Positions 7,242-14,762 of a stretch of 20,823 nt of DNA are shown here, piece after piece. Positions within the stretch are counted from its first letter, which is position 1; the number at the start of each line of letters is the position of its first letter. The position numbers were made by a program, and so were the translations under genes. The notes below the pieces were generated by a model that saw only the letters and a program-made list of their open reading frames with translations, did not search any database and had not been told where the DNA came from. This DNA is from an uncultured Armatimonadota bacterium (GTDB taxonomy: Bacteria; Armatimonadota; Armatimonadia; Armatimonadales; Armatimonadaceae): the NCBI GenBank assembly GCA_903915615.1, contig CAIWTR010000401.1, forward strand, positions 1 through 20,823. Reading direction: 5' to 3'.

Positions 7242-8078
7242 TCAGAGCGATTTGCGAACAATGACGGCGCACCACTCGCCTTCATCCGGGCTCGATAACA
7301 AGGTATGTCCACGCTGCTCAAGCGCATCGATGACATCCTGGCGGCGCTCGTGGATGATTCCGCTAGTGACCAGCGTTCCACCCGGCACCAGGGATGCTGT
7401 TAGGGCATCGGCCATTCCGATGATGACATCCGGAAGTATATTCGCCACGACAATGTCAAATGGCCCGGCGGGCGGCTCTTCCGCGACATGGACATCGATT
7501 CCGCTTGTCACATGGTTGCGCTCAAGATTATCGAGGGACACTTTGACTGCGACAGGGTCATTATCGGTTGCGATAACGCTTGCCGCTCCCAGAAGATATG
7601 CACCGAGGGCAAGAATCCCTGACCCTGTTCCGACATCGGCGACGCGCGCACCGGCAACCGGCAACCCTTCAAGTGCCCGCAGACACAAGCGTGTCGTGGC
7701 GTGGAGTCCAGTCCCGAATGCCATCCCGGGATCAAGCTCAATCACCCGTTGCTGCGGGGTTGGCGTGAAATCTTCCCAGCTTGGCTTGATGACAAACGAT
7801 TCACCAATCAGCTGTGGCTTGAAGTATTGCTTCCACGCGTGTGCCCAGTCTTCTTCGGCGAGCTTACGGCGCAGCGTGATTGGAAACGGAATGGCTTCTT
7901 TGAGGCGCGCAAGGGCTCCTTCGAGGCGATCATCGATGGGAAGATAACCCACCACTTCTCCATCGCGCGCATCATAGCCATGGCAGCCTGCCTGCTCAAG
8001 GAGGGCGGCGCCGGCGAGTTCCTGGTCATCCCCGGATGCCGTTACAACAACTTCCGCCCAGTAAGCAGGTCCTGCCAT
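7242..8078 (-). CDS. prmA: Ribosomal protein L11 methyltransferase
   Basis: PrmA trimethylates ribosomal protein L11 with S-adenosylmethionine in the cytoplasm. The 278-residue product has the small N-terminal L11-recognition domain, then ELDPGMAFGTGLHATT (114-129), the SAM-binding loop DVGTGSG (148-154), an acidic adenosine contact TDNDP (171-175) and NILPDV (213-218), the NPPY-like catalytic motif of this family. Length matches the family. The frame opens at 8177, but ATG 8078 is chosen because GGAGAGGA lies 8-9 bases upstream and earlier residues only overlap dnaJ. It starts 4 bases after the dnaJ stop, so it is in the hspR-rpoZ-dnaJ operon. dnaJ-prmA neighbours are common in bacteria. Confidence 0.93.
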   Translation of the reverse strand: MAGPAYWAEVVVTASGDDQELAGAALLEQAGCHGYDARDGEVVGYLPIDDRLEGALARLKEAIPFPITLRRKLAEEDWAHAWKQYFKPQLIGESFVIKPSWEDFTPTPQQRVIELDPGMAFGTGLHATTRLCLRALEGLPVAGARVADVGTGSGILALGAYLLGAASVIATDNDPVAVKVSLDNLERNHVTSGIDVHVAEEPPAGPFDIVVANILPDVIIGMADALTASLVPGGTLVTSGIIHERRQDVIDALEQRGHTLLSSPDEGEWCAVIVRKSL

Positions 8079-8082
8079 GGTG

Positions 8083-9231
8083 TTAGTCCTCTCCGCGAAG
8101 GACGCGCTTGAAGCGATCCCACATCGTGCGTTGCTCGGATGCATGGTGGTGTGACTGGTCACCGCGCAGCTCTGCAAACTCTTCCAGCTTCTGACGTTCG
8201 GTATCCGAGAGACGGGTTGGAGTCACCACATGCGCCACCACAATAAGGTTGCCCTTTTGTTGAGGCCGCCGAACATCGGGCATACCGTGACCACGCAGCG
8301 TAAACCGCGCTTCAGGCTGTGTGCCTTCGGGGATTGTGACGGGGATTTCACGTCCATCGATGCCCGTTACGGAGAGCTGCGCACCGAGTGCCGCCTGTAC
8401 AAACGAGATGCTGACGCTGATATAGAGGTCATGTCCATCCCGGACAAAGCGATCGTGCTCTTTCACACGGAAGACAGCATAGAGATCGCCGCTGGGGCCG
8501 CCCATGGCTCCAGTGTGACCTTCACCCCGCAGGGGAACCGTCATGCCTTCATCGATACCCGGCATGATTGGCACGGTGATCTTCGACTGCTTCTGGACAC
8601 GGCCCTTACCCCCACAGCCGGTACAGGGATCCTTGATGGTCTGTCCGCGACCGCCGCAGCGTACGCAGGGAACGACATTTTGGACGGTCATGAACCCGAG
8701 GGACTGTTGCTGGCGAACTTGTCCTGCGCCGCCGCAGGCGGTACACGTTTCGGGCTTTGATCCAGCCTTGGCTCCGGAGCCACTACAGGTCGAACAGGCT
8801 TCGACGCGCGGGATATTGATGTCCTTGGAGCCGCCATTGAATGCTTCTTCAAGGGTTACATCGATGGCAACTTCGATATCCTGTCCGCGTTGAGGTCCGC
8901 CGGCGCGGCGTCCGCCGCCACCTGCAAACTGATCGCCAAAGAAGGTCGAAAAGAGGTCTTCAAAGCCACCAAAGCCCTGCTGACCAGCGCCACCGCCGCC
9001 CATCCCGGGCATCGAATGTCCAAAGCGGTCATACTGACCACGCTTTTGCTGGTCCGAGAGCACTTCATAGGCTTCGGCGACTTCCTTGAACTTATCTTCC
9101 GCGGTTGCATCCCCGGGGTTGACATCGGGGTGAAGCGTTCGCGCGAGCTTCCGGTAAGCCGACTTAATTTCATCCTGGCCGGCGCTTCTGCCGACACCAA
9201 GCACATCGTAGTAGTCGCGTTTATCTGCCAT
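8083..9231 (-). CDS. dnaJ: Chaperone DnaJ (type I Hsp40)
   Basis: DnaJ delivers unfolded substrates to DnaK and stimulates its ATPase. The 382-residue protein has a J domain (5-70) with the HPD triad at 34-36 and a Gly/Phe-rich linker (71-115). Four CxxCxGxG zinc repeats (Cys pairs 146/149, 163/166, 189/192, 203/206) precede two C-terminal substrate-binding domains. Everything expected of a full type I protein is present. The C-terminal tail (SHHHASEQRTMWDRFKR) is His-rich and basic. No dnaK or grpE is in the window. The start has no strong Shine-Dalgarno and follows a 98-base gap containing two hairpins, so translation or transcript processing may be controlled there. HspR upstream is the likely repressor. 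Confidence 0.96.
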   Translation of the reverse strand: MADKRDYYDVLGVGRSAGQDEIKSAYRKLARTLHPDVNPGDATAEDKFKEVAEAYEVLSDQQKRGQYDRFGHSMPGMGGGGAGQQGFGGFEDLFSTFFGDQFAGGGGRRAGGPQRGQDIEVAIDVTLEEAFNGGSKDINIPRVEACSTCSGSGAKAGSKPETCTACGGAGQVRQQQSLGFMTVQNVVPCVRCGGRGQTIKDPCTGCGGKGRVQKQSKITVPIMPGIDEGMTVPLRGEGHTGAMGGPSGDLYAVFRVKEHDRFVRDGHDLYISVSISFVQAALGAQLSVTGIDGREIPVTIPEGTQPEARFTLRGHGMPDVRRPQQKGNLIVVAHVVTPTRLSDTERQKLEEFAELRGDQSHHHASEQRTMWDRFKRVLRGED

Positions 9232-9256
9232 AGTCGTGTTTCAACGTTCCGCGGAT

Positions 9257-9290
9257 GTTTGAACAGTCAAACGCCCCCGAAGCCGCGGGG
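9257..9290. promoter_or_regulatory. Paired hairpins in the rpoZ-dnaJ gap
   Basis: GTTTGA-ACAG-TCAAAC (9257-9272) is a perfect 6-base inverted repeat, and CCCCG-AAGCCG-CGGGG (9275-9290) is a 5-base GC hairpin beside it. They lie in the 98-base gap before dnaJ, the only sizeable gap within this operon. They could be an operator or an mRNA processing/stability element. The first repeat does not match the HspR HAIR consensus. Confidence 0.4.
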
Positions 9291-9329
9291 CCATCGGGGA
9301 CGTATACACTACGATCGGAAAGAGCGGAT

Positions 9330-9755
9330 TTACTCTTCGTCTTCGTCGGTTGCGACAGGCTCGTCTTCTTCTTCTTCTTCGCTCTCGACATCGTCGAGCT
9401 CTTCCTCAGACTCAACCAACATCGCTTCCATATCAGCACCAAGCGCAGCAGCAGCACGTGCAAGCTCTGCATCTGGGAGGAACTCATCCACTTCGACATC
9501 GAGCTCACGGGCGCCAACAACTGCCTGGCGATCCGCTTCAGCTTCCTGACCAGCGAGGGATGACTTGTCTTCACGGCCCTTGATCACACCAGCGGCGATT
9601 TCCTCAAGTGCGATTGTCAATGGATTTTCAGAGTCCGTTTCGACACGGGCGCGGCTGCCCTCACGAATCTGGCGGCAACGCTTTGCTGCAAGAATCACCA
9701 GCTCATACTTCGATTCAATATTCGCTTCAATTTTGTCTGCGGACGGATAAATCAT
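9330..9755 (-). CDS. rpoZ: RNA polymerase omega subunit with acidic tail
   Basis: Omega assists assembly of RNA polymerase by chaperoning beta-prime. The first ~60 residues carry the family core: MIYPSADKIE, SKYELVILAAKRCRQI (15-30) and NPLTIALEEIAAGVI (44-58). The protein is 141 residues, longer than many omegas, and residues 114-141 are almost entirely Asp/Glu. That tail is encoded by a GAA/GAG-rich stretch seen as repeated 'ttcttc' on the plus strand. The ATG overlaps the hspR stop as ATGA and has AGGAG upstream, so translation is coupled. In many bacteria rpoZ follows gmk; here it is tied to heat-shock genes. Confidence 0.9.
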   Translation of the reverse strand: MIYPSADKIEANIESKYELVILAAKRCRQIREGSRARVETDSENPLTIALEEIAAGVIKGREDKSSLAGQEAEADRQAVVGARELDVEVDEFLPDAELARAAAALGADMEAMLVESEEELDDVESEEEEEDEPVATDEDEE

Positions 9756-10051
9756 GACATCTCCTGCACTTCCGGCTCATCCACCTCTTCGGAGGATTCT
9801 CCAGAAGCAACGCGCTCCATTTCCAAAATGACCTTAACACCCGCGACGTTCACGCCGCGAACCTCCGTGAGGTGGCGCACTCGCGCCAGTGTCTTGATGT
9901 CGACATCCGAATACAAACGCCGGTTGGATCCAGTCCGCTGCGGCACCACGACACCCTCTTGATCGAGGACTCGCAGTATCCAGCAGGGTAGACCGGCCAG
10001 CCGAGCGGCCACGCTGATGACGTAGACCGGTTCGTGCTCCTGATGCTCCAT
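9752..10051 (-). CDS. hspR: HspR-like MerR-family heat-shock regulator
   Basis: The 99-residue product has the N-terminal winged helix-turn-helix of the MerR family in its HspR form: VYVISVAARLAGLPCWILRV (9-28), VVPQRTGSNRRLY (35-47), DIKTLARVRHL, then GVNVAGVKVILEME (about 67-80), the typical HspR ending. HspR represses chaperone operons and senses unfolding together with DnaK. The ATG at 10051 has GGAAAAG upstream; an in-frame start at 10090 is not needed. It heads an operon containing rpoZ and dnaJ, which supports a chaperone-regulating role and probable autoregulation. The C-terminus is acidic. GlnR-type regulators are an alternative, but gene context favours HspR. Confidence 0.82.
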   Translation of the reverse strand: MEHQEHEPVYVISVAARLAGLPCWILRVLDQEGVVVPQRTGSNRRLYSDVDIKTLARVRHLTEVRGVNVAGVKVILEMERVASGESSEEVDEPEVQEMS

Positions 10052-10075
10052 CTGTCTTTTCCATTGCCACACAAC

Positions 10076-10090
10076 TTGCCGTAATGGCAA
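10076..10090. promoter_or_regulatory. Inverted repeat in the hspR leader
   Basis: TTGCC-GTAAT-GGCAA is a perfect 5-base inverted repeat between the predicted hspR transcription start and the ATG. Its place suits an operator or a small leader hairpin. It does not match the known HspR HAIR consensus (CTTGAGT-N7-ACTCAAG). Confidence 0.4.
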
Positions 10091-10104
10091 ATCGTCAACC
10101 CAAC

Positions 10105-10133
10105 ATTGTACGCTGGAAATACGCCAATCTCAA
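10105..10133 (-). promoter_or_regulatory. Sigma70-type promoter of the hspR-rpoZ-dnaJ-prmA operon
   Basis: On the minus strand TTGAGA (10128-10133) and TACAAT (10105-10110) are separated by exactly 17 bases, close to the consensus for the housekeeping sigma factor. The predicted start near 10098 gives a leader of about 45 bases before hspR. This is the best promoter in the window. Confidence 0.7.
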
Positions 10134-10142
10134 CCATCCAGG

Positions 10143-10301
10143 CTAGGTGTTCGTGATGGAAGTCATCGGTGCGCTTCCGTTAAAAGATATACTGGCTTTC
10201 GTAAACCAACCGACGAACGGATGTGCATCGCGGCCTCCTTTGTGATAGCATCCCTCGTTTGGAAGTACGTAAGTATTTTCATGTGTTAAAGGATAAAACC
10301 C
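10143..10301 (+). promoter_or_regulatory. Upstream leader of rpmI; infC absent
   Basis: This 159-base gap precedes rpmI. A possible -10 TATACT lies at 10188-10193 without a clear -35. GTTCGT (10149-10154) and ACGAAC (10213-10218) are inverted repeats that could form the base of a leader structure. Many bacteria have infC here; the gap is too short for it. Ribosomal leader control by L20 is known in other bacteria, but no specific match can be claimed. Confidence 0.3.
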
Positions 10302-10508
10302 ATGCCGAAAATGAAGTCGCACAAGTCTGCCGTAAAGCGGTTCCACCAAACCGGGACCGGCAAGCTGATGCATCGGCACACCAAGCGGGCCCATTCTATG
10401 ATTAAGAAGACCCCTGGGTGTCGTCGCCGGCTGTACAACGAAGCTTCTCTCCATCCCGGAAAGCGCATCGCTGTAAGCCGCCAGCTGCCATATGGTGCAA
10501 CCTACTAA
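10302..10508 (+). CDS. rpmI: 50S ribosomal protein L35
   Basis: The 68-residue basic protein starts MPKMKSHKSAVKRFHQTGTGK, the hallmark of L35, a small component of the large ribosomal subunit. The middle (KLMHRHTKRAHSM) is also typical. The ATG at 10302 has AAAGGAT upstream. It is followed by rplT after a 113-base gap containing three hairpins, in the usual rpmI-rplT order. Confidence 0.95.
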   Translation: MPKMKSHKSAVKRFHQTGTGKLMHRHTKRAHSMIKKTPGCRRRLYNEASLHPGKRIAVSRQLPYGATY

Positions 10509-10518
10509 ATTCGTCGTC

Positions 10519-10602
10519 GGGCGGCACGCCGCCCACACTCTCCTGGCCGTGATTGATTCATTGCTTGGGAGACGGGACCCAACTGCGGGACATGCATCCC
10601 GC
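10519..10602 (+). promoter_or_regulatory. Three consecutive hairpins before rplT
   Basis: Between rpmI and rplT there are three perfect stems in a row: GGGCGGC/GCCGCCC (10519-10534), TTGGG/CCCAA (10565-10582) and GCGGGA/TCCCGC (10585-10602). The last ends 6 bases before the AAAGGA Shine-Dalgarno of rplT. None has a U-tract, so they are not terminators. L20 represses its own operon in other bacteria by binding leader RNA that mimics 23S rRNA; a similar role here is inferred from position only. Confidence 0.45.
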
Positions 10603-10621
10603 GCCCGAAAGGATAAGAAAA

Positions 10622-10974
<353 letters not shown>

Positions 10975-10975
<1 letters not shown>

Positions 10976-10990
10976 GCTGTCCTGACAGCT
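10975..10990. repeat. Short palindrome at the rplT stop
   Basis: AGCTGTC-CT-GACAGCT forms a 7-base inverted repeat starting at the last base of the rplT stop codon. It lies 10 bases before the terminator and may add to the end-of-transcript structure. Confidence 0.4.
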
Positions 10991-11000
10991 CGCAGACATC

Positions 11001-11040
11001 ACAAGCCCGCCGGACACTGTTCGTGCGGGCTTGTGTTTTT
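11001..11040 (+). terminator. Intrinsic terminator between rplT and pheS
   Basis: ACAAGCCCGC (11001-11010) pairs with GCGGGCTTGT (11025-11034), followed by GTTTTT. It is a strong rho-independent terminator placed only 20 bases before the pheS start. No promoter fits between it and pheS, so pheST would need read-through or a promoter inside rplT; an attenuator role is possible. Confidence 0.82.
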
Positions 11041-11060
11041 CAATAAAGAACAGCATCGCC

Positions 11061-12050
11061 ATGACACAGCCAATCGCCGACGTACAACGTGAAGCCCTTG
11101 CTGCCATCGCCGCCGCATCCACCACCGCAAATCTCACCGAGCTCGATACGCTTTACCTCGGACGAAAAGCCGGTCGCCTCACAGGCCTGATGCGCAATCT
11201 TGGCACCCTGCCCCCAGACGAAAAGCCCGCATTTGGCGCCGCTCTTAATGCAGCAAAAACGGTAATAGAGGCCGCCATCGCCAGCCGGAACGCTGAGCTT
11301 GCGACAGCCGAACGTGATGCACGTGAGCAGCGGGAACGTATCGACCTCACCCTCCCCGGACGCACGCCCGAGCCTGGCCGCTTGCATCCCCTCACACAAA
11401 CCTTTGACCAGGTTCGCAGCGTGATGCTCGCTCTCGGATTCAGCTTCACCGAATCCAACCACTGCGAGGAATACCTCTTCAACTTCGACTGGCTGAACTA
11501 CCCGCCAGAACATCCAGCACTCGATGAACAGATGAGCTTTGTCCTCGATGATGACCATCTAATGCGAACACACACGACCCCAACTCAGGGACGCGTGCTC
11601 GCCACTGGACAGAACTCGCCTCTGCGCTATGCGCAGATTGGGCGCTGCTTCCGCCGCGATGCTGTCGATGACACGCATAGCCATACCTTCCACCAAGTGG
11701 ATGGCTTTGCCGTCGACAAAGACCTCTCGCTTGCAGATCTCAAAGGCGTGATGGCTGAAATCATGCGCGGAATCTTTGGCCCGGAGGCCATCGTCCGCTT
11801 CCGCCCTGACTACTTCCCATTCGTCGAACCCGGTGTGGAAATCGCCGTCAAGTGGGGCGACCGCTGGCTGGAGGTTGGTGGCGCAGGAATGATTCACCCC
11901 AATATTCTTAGGAGAGCTGGAATCGATCCAACCGAGTACTCGGGATGGGCATTCGGCTTTGGGCTGGACCGGATGCCGATGGTCCTCCACGGCGTCGATC
12001 GCCTCCCCCTCTTCCTCGAAAATGACCTACGGTTCCTCCGGCAGTTTTAG
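11061..12050 (+). CDS. pheS: Phenylalanine--tRNA ligase alpha subunit
   Basis: PheS is the catalytic subunit of the heterotetrameric enzyme that charges tRNA-Phe. The 329-residue protein has an N-terminal coiled coil (about 1-95), then the class II catalytic core with RTHTTPTQ (169-176), motif 2 GRCFRRDAVDDTH (194-206), HQVDG (211-215) and motif 3 GFGLDR (299-304). All catalytic motifs are intact. The ATG at 11061 is preferred over 11031, which lies inside the terminator. The Shine-Dalgarno is weak (AAAGAA). pheT follows after an unusually long 150-base gap. Confidence 0.95.
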   Translation: MTQPIADVQREALAAIAAASTTANLTELDTLYLGRKAGRLTGLMRNLGTLPPDEKPAFGAALNAAKTVIEAAIASRNAELATAERDAREQRERIDLTLPGRTPEPGRLHPLTQTFDQVRSVMLALGFSFTESNHCEEYLFNFDWLNYPPEHPALDEQMSFVLDDDHLMRTHTTPTQGRVLATGQNSPLRYAQIGRCFRRDAVDDTHSHTFHQVDGFAVDKDLSLADLKGVMAEIMRGIFGPEAIVRFRPDYFPFVEPGVEIAVKWGDRWLEVGGAGMIHPNILRRAGIDPTEYSGWAFGFGLDRMPMVLHGVDRLPLFLENDLRFLRQF

Positions 12051-12058
12051 ACACAGGC

Positions 12059-12157
12059 TTAGTGATTAGTCCCAGACCGGAAACAAAATCTGTAGACATA
12101 TCCACTGTCTCGATTTCACGATCACTAACGTAAGACAAATGATGAAAACGACGTTAG
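12059..12157. other. Inverted-repeat-rich gap between pheS and pheT
   Basis: The 150-base gap holds an outer pair TTAGTGAT (12059-12066)/ATCACTAA (12121-12128), a nested AGACA/TGTCT hairpin (about 12094-12110) and an overlapping pair CTAACGT (12125-12131)/ACGTTAG (12151-12157). The two larger pairs share bases and could be alternative folds. No U-tract is present. It may control pheT translation or be an RNA-processing site. Confidence 0.4.
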
Positions 12158-12200
12158 GTTTCTACAACAGCTCTGACATCAGATTCTTAGGAATAAGCGC

Positions 12201-14300
12201 ATGAAAGTACCCATCTCCTGGCTTCAGGAATTCATCCCCGTTCCAACCGATGGAGAGGCATTTGACACATTTTGTGATGCCCTGACAATGGCGGGTCTTG
12301 AGGTTGAGGAAATCCTCGATGGCCCAACTCTGTACACAAAAGTCACCCCAAACCGTGGCGATTGGGCATCCATCCTTGGAACCGCACGCGAAGCCGCCGC
12401 CATCAACCCGGCAATATCTGTGACGCATCCCATAGGAGCCGCACTCACATCCGGCAATGGGCCAGTTAGCGTCACCATCGCTGACCCCGATGCCTGCCCA
12501 CGCTACGCTGCAACCGTTATCCGCGGCGTCACGATTGGCCCTGCCCCAGACTGGATGCAGCTTCGCCTCACGCAGGCTCTCGGGGACAAGTACAAACCCG
12601 TCAACAATGTTGTCGACATCACCAATTACGTGATGCTCGAGCTAGGGCAGCCTTTGCACGCCTTTGACCTTGCAACCATCCAAGGTGGCAGTATCATCGT
12701 TCGCCGCGCAAACCCTGACGAGAAGCTGAAAACACTTGATGGTGAAGAGCGTCTGCTCTCCGCACAGCCTTTGTGTATCTGTGATGCCAGCCGCCCGGTT
12801 GCCATCGCAGGCATCATGGGTGGCCTCGAAACAGAAATCACCGCCGGCACCACGGACATCTTACTTGAATCCGCGCACTTTGAACCCATCACCATTCGTC
12901 GTGGGAGCAAGGCACTTGGACTTGCCAGCGAAGCCAGCTACCGCTTCGAGCGCTTTGTCGATCCAAACCTTGTGCTGCAGGCTGCGGCACGCGCCGCGGA
13001 GCTTATACTTGAGATTGCCGGTGGGACCATTGATGGCCCGACCACCGATAACATCGCAAAGCCACACGTTCCGACACGCGTCCTTGCGCGTATCGACCGC
13101 ATCAGGCGTATCTTAGGTGTGGACATCGACCGTGATGAAGCTGTCGCCGCGCTGAAGCGCCTTGGAATCGATGCAGAGCGTTCCGCGGGAGCACTCGACT
13201 GTCTGGTTCCAAGCTTTCGACCGGATATTGCGATTGAAGAAGATATTGCTGAGGAAGTCGGCCGCATCGCTCTTGGCTATGACAAGCTTCCAGAGACAGT
13301 TCCCCCTGTCACGACTGGACGCGGCATCAATGCACCCGGTGCAGTGTTTGCATCAAAGGTACGAACCATTCTTACGGGCCTCGGGCTACAGGACATCGTT
13401 GGCCATTCGCTGACATCCCCGGAAACCGCCTGGACCCAGGAAGAACAGGATACGTTGGTTGCCATTCGCAACCCGATGGCGCCTCAGTACTCATCGCTGC
13501 GTACATCGTTGTTTGCCACACTCCTTCCGATCGCGGCGCGCGCCGTCGACAGTGGCATCCGTGACTTTGGTGTTTTCGAGCTGGGAAGCGTTTACCGGCG
13601 TACATCCAGCGGTGAGTATGCGGAGCCGCGTCGCATGTCGATCATCCTGTCCGGGTCCCTAACCGCTGGAATGTGGGGCATTAAAGCCGGGACCCTCCCG
13701 GTGGATGTCTACATGGCAAAGGGCATTGTTGAACATCTCGTGCTTGGCCTTGGTATCCCGAACGTAACGGTGACTCCAGCGACGCACGTCCTTGGACATC
13801 CCTACCGAACGGCGGAAATCCATGCAGGCAATAGGGTTATCGGGTACTTTGGCGAGATCCGCAGTGGGCTTGTGCTACCCGCCCGGGACTCAGATACGGG
13901 GCAGATATACAACTCCGCGGAGAACATCCCTGCGAGATCCGTCTTTATCGATTTGTGTGCTGACACGCTGATGGAGTTGCAGGACACAGCGGGAGGAACG
14001 GGAGGCTATACGCCGCTTAGCCGCTTTCCGGCGATGACGCGTGATATAGCGCCAGTTGTCCCTCTGACCACAGACTTTGCGCTGCTCGATGCGGCTATCC
14101 GTAATGCTGGCGGAGAGTACCTGCAGTCCGTGGAGCTAACCGACCTCTATGCCGGCCAAGGCATCCCGGATGGCCACCATGCACCAACGGTACGCATTGT
14201 TTTCCAAGCGGTTGACAGGACGCTGACCAGTGCGGAGGTTGATGTTGCGATGTTAGCGATACGTAGTGCCTGTGAAGGCTGCGGTGCACAGTTCCGCTAA
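12201..14300 (+). CDS. pheT: Phenylalanine--tRNA ligase beta subunit, short form without EMAP domain
   Basis: PheT is the non-catalytic beta subunit, providing tRNA contacts and editing of mischarged Tyr. The 699-residue protein runs from the conserved start (MKVPISWLQEFI) and GLEVEE (32-37) straight into TPNRGDW (49-55). In the usual ~800-residue form about 110 residues of EMAP-type tRNA-binding domain lie between these motifs; they are absent here. The B3/B4 editing region (YKPVNNVVDITNYVML, LGQPLHAFDL), B5 domain (around 290-370) and C-terminal FDX-ACB anticodon-binding domain (601-699) are all present. The joint is in frame with no sign of decay. The ATG has AGGAAT upstream. Confidence 0.94.
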   Translation: MKVPISWLQEFIPVPTDGEAFDTFCDALTMAGLEVEEILDGPTLYTKVTPNRGDWASILGTAREAAAINPAISVTHPIGAALTSGNGPVSVTIADPDACPRYAATVIRGVTIGPAPDWMQLRLTQALGDKYKPVNNVVDITNYVMLELGQPLHAFDLATIQGGSIIVRRANPDEKLKTLDGEERLLSAQPLCICDASRPVAIAGIMGGLETEITAGTTDILLESAHFEPITIRRGSKALGLASEASYRFERFVDPNLVLQAAARAAELILEIAGGTIDGPTTDNIAKPHVPTRVLARIDRIRRILGVDIDRDEAVAALKRLGIDAERSAGALDCLVPSFRPDIAIEEDIAEEVGRIALGYDKLPETVPPVTTGRGINAPGAVFASKVRTILTGLGLQDIVGHSLTSPETAWTQEEQDTLVAIRNPMAPQYSSLRTSLFATLLPIAARAVDSGIRDFGVFELGSVYRRTSSGEYAEPRRMSIILSGSLTAGMWGIKAGTLPVDVYMAKGIVEHLVLGLGIPNVTVTPATHVLGHPYRTAEIHAGNRVIGYFGEIRSGLVLPARDSDTGQIYNSAENIPARSVFIDLCADTLMELQDTAGGTGGYTPLSRFPAMTRDIAPVVPLTTDFALLDAAIRNAGGEYLQSVELTDLYAGQGIPDGHHAPTVRIVFQAVDRTLTSAEVDVAMLAIRSACEGCGAQFR

Positions 14301-14324
14301 CGGCACAAACGCATTCCGTAAACG

Positions 14325-14360
14325 AAAAACCTCCCGTCTTCGCAAACGGGAGGTTTTTTT
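14325..14360. terminator. Bidirectional terminator after pheT
   Basis: AAAAACCTCCCGT (14325-14337) pairs with ACGGGAGGTTTTT (14346-14358) around an 8-base loop, with T-runs on both strands. Flanking GCACAAA (14303-14309) and TTTGTGC (14363-14369) extend the pairing. It closes the rpmI-pheT operon. Its ACCTCCC core also appears in the two downstream terminators, which suggests shared origin. Confidence 0.88.
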
Positions 14361-14375
14361 CCTTTGTGCTAACGG

Positions 14376-14529
14376 TTAGGGCTTTTTGTCAGCCTTGACA
14401 TCGAGCAGCTCGCGTACATCGATGATCATCCCGCTGCCGCTTTGTACCGTCGGGAGATGCCCATCCCATTTTTCGATCCAGTCCTTAGCGAGAACGAGCT
14501 TTCCACCCTGCGTCTGAAAGGCTTCGGCG
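14376..14529 (-). pseudogene. Distal truncated copy of SPFH gene 3' end
   Basis: The minus strand encodes the C-terminal ~50 residues of the SPFH protein (from AEAFQTQGGK to VRELLDVKADKKP) and stops at TAA 14376-14378. Apart from the last residues (N to D, and a shorter KKP ending) the peptide is identical to the intact gene's end, with only silent changes. It has no usable start: where the middle copy has ATG this one has ACG (14535-14537). It is either a dead remnant or a recombination reservoir. Confidence 0.8.
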
Positions 14530-14545
14530 TAACCCGTAAAAGAAA

Positions 14546-14576
14546 AAACCTCCCAGCAGCGAGAGGCCGGAGGTTT
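14546..14576 (-). terminator. Terminator of the middle repeat copy
   Basis: AAACCTCC (14546-14553) pairs with GGAGGTTT (14569-14576) around a GC-rich loop. On the minus strand it follows the middle copy's stop and ends in a T-run. It is a near-copy of the SPFH gene's own terminator. Confidence 0.75.
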
Positions 14577-14592
14577 CTTCTTGTTTAGATAC

Positions 14593-14757
14593 TTACTCCT
14601 TTGCCTTGTCAGCTTTCACATTAAGAAGCTCGCGTACATCGATAATCATCCCGCTGCCACTCTGTACCGTCGGGAGATGACCATCCCATTTTTCAATCCA
14701 GTCCTTAGCGAGAACTAGCTTGCCACCCTGCGTCTGAAAGGCTTCGGCGTAACCCAT
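14593..14757 (-). CDS. Truncated SPFH C-terminal mini-ORF (54 aa, middle repeat copy)
   Basis: From an ATG at 14757 the frame reads MGY and then exactly the last 51 residues of the intact SPFH protein, ending at TAA 14593-14595. All seven base differences from the parent are silent. A GGGAGG lies 11 bases before the ATG; it is part of the 3' arm of the parent gene's terminator. Translation would therefore need read-through of that terminator. The peptide lacks membrane segments and the SPFH domain. It could be a soluble C-terminal peptide that joins SPFH oligomers, or just a duplicated remnant. Confidence 0.5.
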   Translation of the reverse strand: MGYAEAFQTQGGKLVLAKDWIEKWDGHLPTVQSGSGMIIDVRELLNVKADKAKE

Positions 14758-14762
14758 AAACG

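Noticed and set aside
6946..7947. Plus-strand 333-codon frame over prmA
   Set aside because: Antisense of prmA and the gene after it; composition (Arg/Ser/Thr-rich) is typical of a shadow frame.
10052..10142. HspR HAIR operator
   Set aside because: Only a half-site-like TTGAGA is present and it coincides with the -35 box; no second half at the expected spacing.
10143..10301. infC upstream of rpmI
   Set aside because: The gap is only 159 bases, too short for IF3, and no frame fits.
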